Positions 1-9,081 of a DNA stretch of 64,000 nt are shown here, one piece after another (position 1 is the first letter of the stretch; each line of letters begins with the position of its first letter). The stretch is taken from positions 9,274,001 to 9,338,000 of the forward strand of contig JBBMNZ010000017.1 in the NCBI GenBank assembly GCA_037954325.1, read 5' to 3'. Position numbers and translations under genes: made by a program. Under the pieces are notes generated by a model, which saw nothing but the letters and a program-made list of their open reading frames with translations, did not search any database and was not told where the DNA came from. The stretch comes from Fistularia commersonii. Its lineage: Eukaryota > Chordata > Actinopteri > Syngnathiformes > Fistulariidae.

Positions 1-1109
1 TAAAAATAACTATGCAAAAATTAATGAATGACCAACATTTTAGAGCTCTTGCTTCAATTTAAAATATTGTATTACGTAGTCTATGTGGTGTCTGTTGCTG
101 TTTTACTCACAATCGACAATTTTGAAATGGTCTTATATCCTCGTGAATGTTCTAAGTGCCTTTTTTATTTATATCGTGCATGAACAGAATATTGAGGCAT
201 TGCAGAGGGTGAATGAAAGAGATACTGTACTCCTCTTCCAAATTACTGAGTCCTCTAATGACTATGAGACATATATGAAGTTATCAAAATGGTTCTCAAT
301 ATAGTTGCACTGTTCCAGTTTACGGCAGAACAAGCCAGTGTGTGAACAAAACCTGATGCTTTTCTAAAGCCTCATTTTTTTGTCTAAACTCCTCCTTTTT
401 TAATATATCAAATCAATCATTGTACTGGAAAGGGATCCATTGTTTTCAAAAGTTATTCGATGTGTATGACAAATTCTTATTTGCAATATTTCTTATAGGT
501 GTAGACAGTCTTCGACCTCTCCCTCGTGACGGATTATTTGATAATTCATGGTGATTCATGCTGTAAGTAAACAGTCGAGCCCACTTTCTTTTTTGCGGAT
601 ATCAGCTCAATCACTTATCTTTCACATTAAACAGCCAAGCCAGCTCATATCAACCTCCCACTTGACTTAGGGTATGTGACAATGACAAAATCAACCTAGA
701 CTTGGTTTGAACCCGTCAGATTCTCTTTCAACCTGGACCCGTCTCCCGAAAACACAAAGCAGATTGGGTTGGGACTTAAACATAACATCAGATTTAAAAA
801 AAAAGAAAACATCAAAGCAACGAAACTTCACAATGTCAGATATCGAAAAGATATCAAATATCAAAATGCATTTCACACTTACAGAAAGGGTCAAGAATCA
901 TGGAAATCATTGTGATATACAATTTGCAAGGAAGAATCATCAAGCAACGTGACAGAGTGCAGGTGACCTGCCAAATGTCAGCCTGCCAGAATTCTGAAAA
1001 TAACATTGAATTTAACATGTAAACCGAAAACATTTTTAAATTTTGAGTCTCCTTTTTCTTTCACAAGCTATCTGTTGTCATCCAGCATATGCAAATATCA
1101 TACACTTAA
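1..1109. other. Intergenic, no gene recognised
   Basis: AT-rich sequence with short chance open frames only. The open frame at 83-304 has no recognisable domain and no splice or promoter context. Any distal 3' untranslated sequence of the minus-strand mucin gene would lie toward 1.9 kb rather than here. Confidence 0.5.
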
Positions 1110-1167
1110 TAGCGCTTTAACAACTTGCTGTTTCACAGTGCTTTACACCAGATAGCATCCAGCCATT

Positions 1168-1198
<31 letters not shown>

Positions 1199-1368
1199 AC
1201 AGATGGTGGTGGAGCTTCCATGCCAGGCGCTATCTGGGCTGTAAGGAGCAACTCGGGGTTCTGTTCCTTGCCCTAAGACACTCCAACGCACAGATAGTGG
1301 ACCGGGAATCAAACCACCAATTTAAGGTGGTCTAAGGGATGTCCGCTCTGCTAACCGAGCAACAGTCT
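1110..1368 (-). repeat. tRNA-derived SINE-like fish repeat
   Basis: Read on the minus strand, the copy begins with a degraded tRNA-like head. It has an A-box-like tagcagagcgg and a B-box-like ggtttgattccc. The body then carries the phrase gtgtcttagggcaaggaacagaacccc and a CA/TG tract, and ends with a spent tail near agcgctttaa. The same head and body recur at about 27.93, 21.02-21.22 and 61.58 kb. The family resemblance is recalled from fish genomes; the family name is not assigned. Confidence 0.6.
1168..1201. repeat. (CA)n microsatellite
   Basis: About 34 bp of CA with one interruption, inside the SINE-like copy. The position matches a part of this repeat family that is often CA-rich. Confidence 0.9.
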
Positions 1369-1996
1369 TCCTACACAAGCTGTGGGACAAAAATTAACTA
1401 TTTATGATGACAAGTAAAGGGAACTATTGAGGTGATATTTTACTTGCACTGTGGAGGAACACTAAGGACTTACCCTATAACTCCTTACCCCGCTTGTCAT
1501 TGGTTCCCCCAGCCTTTCCTGTGGGGAAAAAAAAAGCAAAACATAAATTATGCATTGACCAGCAAGCAAAAGATAGGACATTTTACAAAATCAGTACAAA
1601 CTGCTAATCTACAACTATCCAATGTGTATGTATCCAATGTGAAATTCTTAACTGATGAATGGAATGGATAATTATCTGCGATAGCCACACCAGGGCAAAT
1701 TAATTTCCAAATATATTCAGTGACATCAACACGCCTGACTATGACTGGACACTGATAACCTCAAACAGAAGGCATTTCCTTTACTTTCACTGATGGATTT
1801 ACAAACATGTATATACAACACATCAAATACTAATCCCTACGCTTCTCACCGGGAAGGATTGGATTATAAGGAGTCACAGGTCATAAAGTGAAAATTGATT
1901 TCTGTTGTTAAATTCACATTTTGGTTGATAAGTGAAAGAACATTTATTAAGGAGTCATGTTACAGCTCTGGATTGTGTCGACCTTTTACTGACCAC
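1369..1996. other. Intergenic, possible mucin 3' region
   Basis: No coding signal was recognised. On the minus strand an AATAAA motif lies at 1943-1948, 50 bp past a candidate stop codon of the mucin gene at 1997-1999. It is therefore a plausible poly(A) signal for that gene. Confidence 0.35.
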
Positions 1997-2029
1997 TTAA
2001 TCATCAGAGCCAACTTTCTCTTTGAGGAC
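1997..2029 (-). CDS. Candidate terminal exon of the mucin gene (uncertain)
   Basis: The intron after the tail exon opens with a strong GTAAGT at 2117-2122. One possible acceptor ends in ttgaag at 2030 and would add VLKEKVGSDD followed by TAA in phase 0. This gives an intron of about 93 bp, similar in size to the preceding 75-bp intron, with AATAAA 50 bp downstream. Its polypyrimidine tract is poor. An alternative acceptor slightly upstream (ctcctcaaacttcaag) has a better tract and would add a single proline before a stop. The real end could also be elsewhere. A transcript would settle this. Confidence 0.3.
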   Translation of the reverse strand, partial: VLKEKVGSDD

Positions 2030-2122
2030 CTTCAACACAGTACTATACTTTTAGGGCTTGAAGTTTGAGGAGTCATGAATGACTGATCTCATTGCACATT
2101 CTGAACTGTTTATTTTACTTAC

Positions 2123-2251
2123 GTGTGGTCCGTCATTGGCTGGTGCAAAGTGACTGTGTGTGGTGTAAAGAGGGATGTTGTCCTTGTTTGTCAGTTGGGC
2201 GTAGGGGCTAAAGCCATGTCGGTGTGCCATGCCGGAGCAGCACCAGACCAG
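2123..2251 (-). CDS. Transmembrane mucin, cytoplasmic-tail exon
   Basis: This exon has 129 nt, exactly 43 codons, bounded by an acceptor tctctccag and a donor GTAAGT, both in phase 0 with the preceding exon. It encodes the juxtamembrane LVWCC and then a His/Tyr-rich tail containing HGFSPYAQL and PLYTTHSHFAP. The Cys pair just inside the membrane is a likely palmitoylation site; mammalian MUC1 has CQC at the same place. The segment PLYTTHSHFAP lines up loosely with PTYHTHGRYVPP of the MUC1 tail (recalled from memory), sharing P, Y, T, H and P. That similarity is short and could be convergent. The tail has tyrosines that could be phosphorylated, but no recognised kinase motif is claimed. Confidence 0.7.
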
Positions 2252-2326
2252 CTGGAGAGAATATTGGCAATTAATTGTCTCTGAAGTAAATAAATCACAT
2301 ATCTACTTTTGGGGGTTTATACTCAC

Positions 2327-3459
2327 AAGTGAAATCAGCACAAGGATCAATAGCAGCACGGCTATAGATGCCAAAACTAAAAGAGCAATGCCCCATCCAG
2401 GTACACTACTGCTGGAAAGCGGTAGGGTTGACTGAGACAAAGTTGTGATAAGTTTGTTGTAGCCAGTTGTGGTATTGCTGGTAGTTGTGGTATAATTGTG
2501 TTCCGTCCTGGTTGTGCCGGTATCCGATGGAATGCCACTTGCATTGGGTATGGAGGAGAGAGGAGTGGTTGAGGGGTTACTTGGACCAATTGTGATGTCG
2601 CCGTGACCGGATGTGATGCTGCCGGTGACTGTTGTGCTATCACCTGGAACAGCTGCTGTGTTACCAGTACGCAATGTAATGTTATCAACCCCAGTTGCAG
2701 TGTTGGCAGGACCGGTTGTGATGCTCAAGCTGCCAGCTGTACCAGGACTTGGACCAGCGATAGTGTTGCCAGTATCAAATGTGTTGGTATTTGGATCAGT
2801 TGCTGTGTTGCCAGAAGCAGACGTGATGCTGTTTGAGCCACTTATGTCGCTGGGGCCAGTTGTGATGCTCAAGCTGCCAGCTGTACCAGGACTTGGACCA
2901 GCGATAGTGTTGCCATTATCAAATGTGTTGGTATTTGGATTATTTGGATCAGTTGCTGTGTTGCCAGAAGCAGACGTGATGCTGTTTGAGCCACTTATGT
3001 CGCTGGGGCCAGTTGTGATGCTCAAGCTGCCAGTTGTACCAGGACTCTGACCAGCCATAGTGTTGCCAGTATCAAATGTGTTGGTATTTGGATCAGTTGC
3101 TGTGTTGCCAGCAGCAGACGTGATGCTGTTTGAGCCACTTATATGGCTGGGGCCAGTTGTGATGCTCCTGGTGCCAGTTGTACCAGGACTTGGACCAGCC
3201 ATAGTGTTGCCAGTATCAAATGTGTTGGTATTTGGATCAGTTGCTGTGTTGCCAGCAGCAGACGTGATGCTGTTTGGGCCACTTGTTATGTCGCCAGGAC
3301 CAGTTGTTGAGTGATCATCTCTGCTGTTGCCAGGAACAAGTGTGATGTCACTGGGTCCAGCTATTGTTTTACCTGAACCAGATGATGTGTATTTTAAGTA
3401 ATTTGACTTGCTGACAGCTGCGGGTACAGCTGCATTTTGAACAAAAATGTTATCCATCA
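2327..3459 (-). CDS. Transmembrane mucin, repeat and membrane exon (MUC1-like)
   Basis: This is the main exon of a cell-surface mucin. It encodes residues 20-397 of the spliced protein. Acceptor ctttag at 3460-3461 and donor GTGAGT at 2321-2326 keep phase with both neighbours; without splicing the frame stops seven codons later at 2303. After a short unique N-terminal part come four tandem 48-residue units (about residues 82-270), rich in Ser, Thr, Gly, Asn and Pro. A further Ser/Thr-rich stalk with NYTT and NTTT sequons follows, then the membrane segment at residues 375-397. The segment opens with VPGWGIALLVL, as in mammalian MUC1. Such proteins carry dense O-glycans and hydrate or shield epithelial surfaces. 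No SEA module, EGF domain or von Willebrand domain is visible, so an orthologue call to MUC1 is not justified; a MUC1-like mucin of unknown name is the safe call. Confidence 0.8.
2708..3274 (-). repeat. Coding minisatellite, 144-bp unit x 4
   Basis: The units are 144, 144, 153 and about 126 bp, each coding for NSITSA(A/S)G, NTATDP, NTNTFD(T/N)G, NT(M/I)AG, SPGT and SITTGP in order. The third unit has an extra 9 bp (tandem copy of the Asn-Pro part). The copies are nearly identical, including at silent positions, which indicates recent expansion or gene conversion. Confidence 0.9.
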
Positions 3460-4154
3460 CTAAAGAAAATAGAACAGAGTCTTATATTGTGTTGTTACTG
3501 TTATCCATTACCTGATAGAAAATAATCAAGATATCAGAAAACAAGTGCAAAATAACATGAAAAAAAAATAGGAATGATCAAGCACTTAAGTAAAATCAAT
3601 TATCTAAAGATGTGAAAACAATACATTTCAACAAGATGGTAAATGGTGTTTTGAAATTGGTGTTAAACTACATTCAAATGAGCAAAATATCACATGGAAA
3701 TTTGAAAGTATTTATCCTCCAATGAGGCAGAAAATACCTTTAACTTCAGCCAAATGTGACCTAACATAACAAGCAACATAACAGTCCTTTTTACTTGATA
3801 TCTCATAACCATTTGTGGGATCATGTGTTCACTCAATATGTCTATATTAAGTCGAAGCTGTATCAGATGTCTGTTTTTCAGCTTCCCTGCACAAAATTTT
3901 TTCATCTCAATCAGGAAAGAGATACTTTGCCACTGAAAGAAGTAGGTGAAGATACAGCTAAAGAACTTATTTTCATGTAATACTTAATACCTCATCAGTG
4001 ATTCACTTCCTGATAAGGAGGATGGTTCAAACATTTAATATGACCCACTCAAATCAGCAAATATCACACACACTTTTATGTACCAAAAATTTCAACCGCT
4101 TCCAGATATCTGTTATGCCAGGTAAGAAGTCACCATCAGTCGGTCCATGTTTAC
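3460..4154 (-). other. Mucin intron 1
   Basis: AT-rich intron with donor GTAAAC and acceptor ttctattttctttag. The open frames at 3690-3905 and 3795-3980 overlap on opposite strands, have no recognisable domain, and are taken as chance. Confidence 0.6.
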
Positions 4155-4212
4155 CTGTATGAGTGAAGCCAAGTGTGGTGATGCCTGTGGCGAGCAGCGT
4201 CCAGCTCCACAT
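4155..4212 (-). CDS. Transmembrane mucin, signal-peptide exon
   Basis: The first coding exon has 58 nt: 19 codons plus one base, ending at a GTAAAC donor. It encodes MWSWTLLATGITTLGFTHT, a short hydrophobic signal peptide; cleavage is expected near its end or just inside the next exon. The last G joins TG of the next exon to make Val20, and the frame then runs on without a break. The ATG is chosen because it is the only one that supplies a signal peptide in phase with the repeat exon, and because a TATA box lies 80 bp upstream. The intron to the next exon is about 0.7 kb (3460-4154). A protein of about 440 residues plus a short C-terminal end is predicted. Confidence 0.75.
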
Positions 4213-4290
4213 TCTGCTGTCTGGTCGTGGGACAAAAACCTCCTAGTGTGAGATGTCGTTGGTGTTGATTTCCATCCACAGAAAGACTCC

Positions 4291-4296
4291 TTTATA
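4291..4296 (-). promoter_or_regulatory. TATA box of the mucin gene
   Basis: On the minus strand the sequence reads gcaatataaaggag, with TATAAA at 4291-4296. It lies 78-84 bases upstream of the mucin ATG, which would leave a 5' untranslated leader of about 50 nt. No other TATA-like motif was noted between it and the ATG. Confidence 0.55.
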
Positions 4297-4305
4297 TTGC
4301 TGTCT

Positions 4306-4319
4306 CACCTTTACAGGTG
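4306..4319. promoter_or_regulatory. Inverted E-box pair upstream of the mucin TATA box
   Basis: CACCT at 4306-4310 and AGGTG at 4315-4319 form an inverted repeat with a 4-bp spacer, directly upstream of the mucin TATA box. CACCT(G) motifs are the core sites of ZEB and Snail-type repressors, which are known to silence epithelial genes. Binding here is inference. Confidence 0.3.
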
Positions 4320-4494
4320 GGGGATTCGGGGTGTGGCCACGCACTGAAATCATGTCTTCCTCTGGCCTGAACATAGCGCCTCTCTGTGGACACAGGCAGA
4401 GCATATTGGTGGCATATTGGAGAAATTAGTTTTTTTTTTCTTAAACCAAATGCAGTGTTTGATTTGAGAATGCTGATAAAGAAGTAAATAGAAG

Positions 4495-5545
4495 GTCAAA
4501 TTGAGCTGTATTGTGTCTTTGCAGATCCAGAAAAAAACAATTTGATGGGGTGCAGAGAGGGGAACTGTGGTACTGTAAGAGCAAGTCTGAAGTGGTAAAA
4601 AAAGATGTTAGCATGATGCAGGAATTGTGTGAGGGCTGTAAGACAGGAGTTATATGTGCAGTAGGTATGACAGAGGAGTTTAAGTTGGAGGGACTGCATC
4701 AAGGATCAGCTCTGAGTCCCTTCTTATTTGCAGTGGTGATGGGCAGGCTGACAGATTAGACTAGACAGGAGTCACCATGGCCTATGATGTCTGCAGATTA
4801 CATTACAATCTGTAGTGAGAGCAGGGAGCAAGTGGAGGAGAAGCTAGAGAGAGGTGAACTCTCTAGAAAGGAGAGGAACGAAGAAGCATGGCAGAATGTG
4901 TGTGTGAATGAGAGGGGCCCTAGTGGAATGATGAAGCTACAGGGAGTGGAGACAAAGAAGGTGGAGGAATTTAAGTACTTAAGGTCAATAGCCCAGAGCA
5001 ATTGAGAGGATGACAAATAGGTAAAGAAACACATCCAAGCAGGTTGGAACCGCTGGAGAGAATATCAGAGGTGATGATAAGAGAGTATGAACCAGAATGT
5101 AAGGAAAGGTATAGAAAACAGTAGTGGGATCAGCCATAGTGTCTGATTTAGATAAAGTGGCATTGAAGAAAGAACTGGAAGCTGAGCTGGAGGCAGCAGA
5201 CATGAAGATGTTGAGATTCTCTTCTGGGGTAACAAGGATGGATAGGAACAGAGATCAGTGGAACAGGACATGTTACCTGTTTTGGGGATAAGTTCAGAGA
5301 GGCCAGACTGAGATGGTTTGAAGAGATGGGAAATATATTGTAAGAAGGATGCTAAGGTCTGAACGGCAAGGCAGGAGGCCAAGACAAAGAAAAAAAGAGG
5401 AGATTTATGGATGGGGTGAAAGAGGACATAAAGTTAGTTTATGTGAGAGAAGAGGATGCAGAGAATAGGGTTAGAGGAAGGCAGATGATTTGCTGTGGCA
5501 AACCCTGAAGGGAGCAGCTAATAGAAAAAGAAAAAGGAATATTTG
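4495..5545 (+). pseudogene. LINE reverse-transcriptase remnant
   Basis: This is a decayed 3' half of a non-LTR retrotransposon. In one frame, 4511-4759 reads ELWYC...CEGCKTGVICAVGMTEEFK..GLHQGSALSPFLFAVVM, a typical reverse-transcriptase stretch. After a stop, 4784-5005 in the same frame reads MMSADYITICSESREQVEE, where the catalytic (F/Y)ADD box has decayed to SADY. Further on come MKMLRFSSGVTRMDRNRDQ and, near 5505-5540, an A-rich end. Stops and frame changes show it is dead. A second, shorter copy lies at 21.56-21.96 kb on the other strand. An RTE-like clade is possible but not established. Confidence 0.75.
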
Positions 5546-7270
5546 AAAATTAATATATTCATTGAAATTTCCATTAAAGCTTAAATCTCCATTCTATGAA
5601 AGGTGATCTCAAAGTTCTCCTCTGTCTAGACTGACAGAGTTGACTCAATGAGCCTCAGACTCCAGTTTCAGTTGATTTGCTCAATATATCATGTAACGTG
5701 TATTATTTGAACAAAAATCTAATCTGGCTTAATTTCGATCGGATTAAAAAAATAATTTGACATTGTGATTTCTTTTTTTTTTTTTGTAAAAAAATGTACA
5801 GATTATTTTTACTTGATACATTTGTACATGGTAAAAATATCACTGATCTTGTTTGTTAAGATCTATTCTTTTGGTAGAATATTTTCCCCAACAGACGAAA
5901 TAATGCCATTGTCAAAAAATAAGTAAACTTACACAGGTCAATTGCTGAGAAATTACAAAATATCCGTGACAGGGAAAAAATAACATACCTGGCAAATGAA
6001 CAACAAAGAGATCACAGATGCTGCATTCGCTTTCTTGGGTTTAAGCATTTGCACTTGCCTGCCATTTAGATTGATTACAAATTGAATATGAGGCCTGACC
6101 TAACTATGCTGATCTAAGCCCTTAACCTGAAATATTGCATAATACATTATCTATACCTTCTTCCCAATTGTTATTTTCTAAAATAGTTGCTTCTTTTGTG
6201 TTCCTTCTGGTGTTGGAAAAAAGCAAATTACAAGAGGACTTTACACACACAATATGACTGCAATCACGCGTCACTCACTAGTAGTCTCATGCATTATTTG
6301 GCATCTCTGTATGTACTGACAAAATACAGTACTGTTGCATGCATGGTCACTCATGCATTGTGAATACTATTCTTAAAGGAGTGTTTAATGTACTTTTTTT
6401 ATAACCAGGTACATCCTCCAATGTAAGGTTTTGTGCACAAGTTAAAAAAAGGAAAGTCCAAATCTCCTTAGCATTTGCACGTGCATGCATGGTTAGAAAT
6501 AAATACATAACAATACTATTAATACTTCGAGTTATAACAGTAAGAACAAAAACAACATCTACAGCAACAACAACAACAACAATCATAGATTAAAATGATT
6601 GTGTGGGTTTTTTGTTATTACTTTTGCAAAATTAAGTGCATGTGGCTCAGGTAAGATGGATGGATCTTTTTTTAATGCCACTTCATGTACATTTAAAGCG
6701 ACTATACTTGATCATATACTGTATATCGTTTTCTGATTGCAATTACTAATGATGTGATCAAACTCCTATTGATCAAAGTTATGAGTCGCTGAAAGGTTCT
6801 TTATCAACAAATAAGCAAATATCAAGCTTCTAGACATGTCTTTGTTGGCCCTCAGTACCTCAGTGAGAGAAAGGAAAGAACATCAGAACAGTGAGAATGA
6901 TCCAAACAATCAACTTAAAGACTTAAATACTTGATCCCTGTACAAACTGCTCAACCTAATTCGCCAGGGAATGATAAGCATCTTTTTTCGCCCTGTACAT
7001 TGCCAAATACTGCATTATTTATGTGAACATATCGATTAGCCCAAAGTCTCTTTGAACACCGTGTGTGTAACTGCCTTCGTCTGTAAAGTGGTGAATTCCA
7101 AGGCAAAGTTGCAGCCTGGTTCTGCCCCCTGAGGATCATCAGTGTGTTTGTGCTTGTGATGTGTCATGCACTTTGTAGTGAATCAGAAGAATCAGCTCGC
7201 ACTGAGTGAGAGACGTCTCCCATTTTTTTTTCCTTTCCCTGCTTAGCTCTTAAAGTGATCAGCCCCAGCT
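5546..7270. other. Intergenic, no gene recognised
   Basis: AT-rich sequence with homopolymer runs and a short CAA run near 6560-6580. No domain, promoter or splice structure was recognised. A large conserved noncoding element cannot be excluded without alignment. Confidence 0.5.
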
Positions 7271-7449
7271 CTGCTCCATGCAGAACTTTGTTTTGATTGG
7301 CCAGCATGACAGCCATGCCGGTATCACATTTGAGGATATAGGATCATACCATTATGTGGAAAAAAAAAGGGGGGGGGAGCGCTCCACTGTGTGTGAGACA
7401 GCAGACAGAGGTGAAGAGAGTGTAAGTGTATCACATTGTTGTGTAGTAA

Positions 7450-8214
7450 GTACAGCATCTGGCTGCAGTTTAAATATATTGGGAACAACAATGCAGTGTG
7501 TCTTCTCTGCAAAATGATAACCTTTAGAGCAGGTTCCACCACAAACCTGCATAGACATATCGGAACTGTGCACCCTACGGAGCAGTTAGAAGAGCGAAGC
7601 CCCTCATCCAACTAGCTTTCCACACCCGGCAAAGGCGATGGAGGGGAGACTGTGTATTGTGGCAACAACTGTTCCTTCCAAGAGAATCTTCTCAAAAACA
7701 GGGCAAAAACTCATGGAAAGAAGAAATCACATCAGCTCATCCAAGCTTAGGCATCTTGATTTTTCTGATTGGATTTGTTAGAAGTTTTCTGTTCATTTGT
7801 GCAACAATACAATAGTATAGAATAGCCTTTATTGTCACTGTTCAACACATCGATTTTGGAATCGATGTGTGAAAACTTTGACAGAAATATTGATCAAACA
7901 TCACAAGAACGGTGTTGTCAAAAATGTACAAAATTAGCTTAATGTAAGGCTTCATATGAAAAACACAAAAAAATGTTATTGAGTAAAGATCTGACATGAA
8001 TCTCACTTTATTATACACTATAATTTTTACCTTATTATTCATCTTTCCTCTATCTTATATGTCTCTTTCATTTTGAATTCACATATTTATAGATGTTGGA
8101 TCCAATTGCACCCTCGTTGAGAAAGTAAAAGAGTCGTTCGGGAATCGAAAGAGCCGGAAGTTGGGGAAAAAAAAAAGTCGACTCTCTGAAAGGAGCCGAA
8201 CTCCACTTCTCTAG
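7450..8214 (+). mobile_element. Collapsed hAT (ZBED-type) DNA transposon
   Basis: Two ends of a hAT transposase survive with the middle missing. At 7499-7612 the frame reads VCLLCK...AGSTTNLHRHIGTVH, a complete BED zinc finger (CxxC then HxxxxxH). At 7653-7781, in another frame, IVATTVPSKRIFSKTGQKL...ERRNHISSSKLR is the hAT C-terminal dimerisation region, with Glu of the usual PSER replaced by Lys. Downstream, 8125-8214 contains gagtcgttcggg, aagagccgg and ggagccgaactcc, which resemble terminal sequences of a fish hAT family. The region between, 7790-8090, looks like a separate small repeat. The left terminus was not located; the right edge abuts the gnao1 CpG island. Confidence 0.65.
7653..7781 (+). 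pseudogene. hAT transposase C-terminal dimerisation fragment
   Basis: A 42-codon fragment ending at its natural stop. It shows PS(K)RIFSKTGQ followed by RRNHIS, the hallmark of the hAT dimerisation domain. It is separated by only about 40 bp from the BED-finger fragment, so more than 400 codons of catalytic core have been lost. Confidence 0.7.
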
Positions 8215-8280
8215 TTTGTACGGGCGCGCCTACGCCGACGCGCCACCAGGCCGCGCCAGTGGGAGAGCCGGTGCGCCGCA

Positions 8281-8358
8281 CCTCCCTCCTCCTCCTTCCC
8301 CCTCATCTTCCTCCTCCTCCTCCTCCTCCTCCTCCTCCTCCTCCTCTTCCTCCTCCGC
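8281..8358. repeat. (CTC)n polypyrimidine tract
   Basis: A near-pure run of CTC triplets, perfect from about 8309 to 8346, with purine-only complement. It sits about 730-800 bp upstream of the gnao1 ATG, within the CpG-rich region. Confidence 0.9.
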
Positions 8359-8395
8359 CCTTCGCCGCCTCCCCGTTTCCTTTTTTTTACTGCTA

Positions 8396-8403
8396 TGACG
8401 TCA
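8396..8403. promoter_or_regulatory. Consensus cAMP response element (TGACGTCA)
   Basis: A perfect 8-bp palindromic CRE in the gnao1 upstream region, 679 bp before the ATG and just downstream of the CTC tract. CREB/ATF proteins bind this motif; full-length sites near CpG-island promoters are often functional. Occupancy here is inference. Confidence 0.6.
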
Positions 8404-8847
8404 GCAGCCTGCATTCGAACGAATGAACTAACGGCAGCGCCGATCCCTACCGGAGATACCGGGAGGCAGTACCGTTACAGAGCGAGTCCCCCTCCTCCTC
8501 CGACCCTCCTCCGCCCCAAACCCTCCACCTCCCGTCGGCCGCCCCCCGGAGGAGCCCAGCGGAGGAAGGTCCACTGCGAGAACGCCTTTCTGAAACCGAG
8601 CGATGCGAGTTTTGCTCACCGAAGCCCAATAACGAACCGCAGGGGGAAAAAAAAACAAGTACAAGAAAAGATCCGTTACCGAGATTTTTTTTCCGGACGG
8701 ACGGACGGACCGGCGGCAGAAACCCACGCTTGTTGCGGCGCGGAGACCACACGGCGTGGACGGTGTGGACGCCTCAGTTTTTTTTTTTTTTTTTACATTT
8801 TTAATTTTTCGTGTCCGTGGATCGAAGCGGGCGGATCCGTGATTTAA

Positions 8848-8856
8848 ATGTTCTAA
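8848..8856 (+). other. Two-codon upstream open frame (Met-Phe-stop)
   Basis: ATG TTC TAA lies 226 nt upstream of the gnao1 start, within the probable 5' leader. The context is weak (T at -3, T at +4), so most ribosomes would be expected to pass it. Confidence 0.4.
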
Positions 8857-9081
8857 CGGTGCCGGGTTTCTTTTTTACATCCCCCCCCTCCCCCGGTTCG
8901 TGACAGCGAAAGCGACGAGAGGGAGCAGCGCCGAAAGAGGAAAAGCGCCGCGAAAAAAAAGAGGAAATAAACCCGAGGAAGAAAAAACGGGGATCCAACA
9001 CAAGTCCCAACGAATCCAACCCCCCTTCTTTTTTCCGTGGGTGCCGGTGCCGGTAACGCTATCAAGCTGTGTTCTCTAACC

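Noticed and set aside
2613..3314. Long Val/Leu/Pro-rich frames on the plus strand
   Set aside because: These are antisense shadows of the mucin tandem repeats.
8211..8414. Arg/Lys-rich open frame on the minus strand
   Set aside because: It is the complement of the CTC tract and is not a real basic protein.
8395..8847. 150-codon open frame upstream of gnao1
   Set aside because: Its ATG overlaps the CRE in the promoter region, its composition simply follows the GC-rich sequence, and it is probably not all transcribed.
9037..9081. N-terminal extension of Galpha-o
   Set aside because: The open frame begins at GTG, not ATG. The ATG at 9082 has ideal context and gives the required Gly2 and Cys3.
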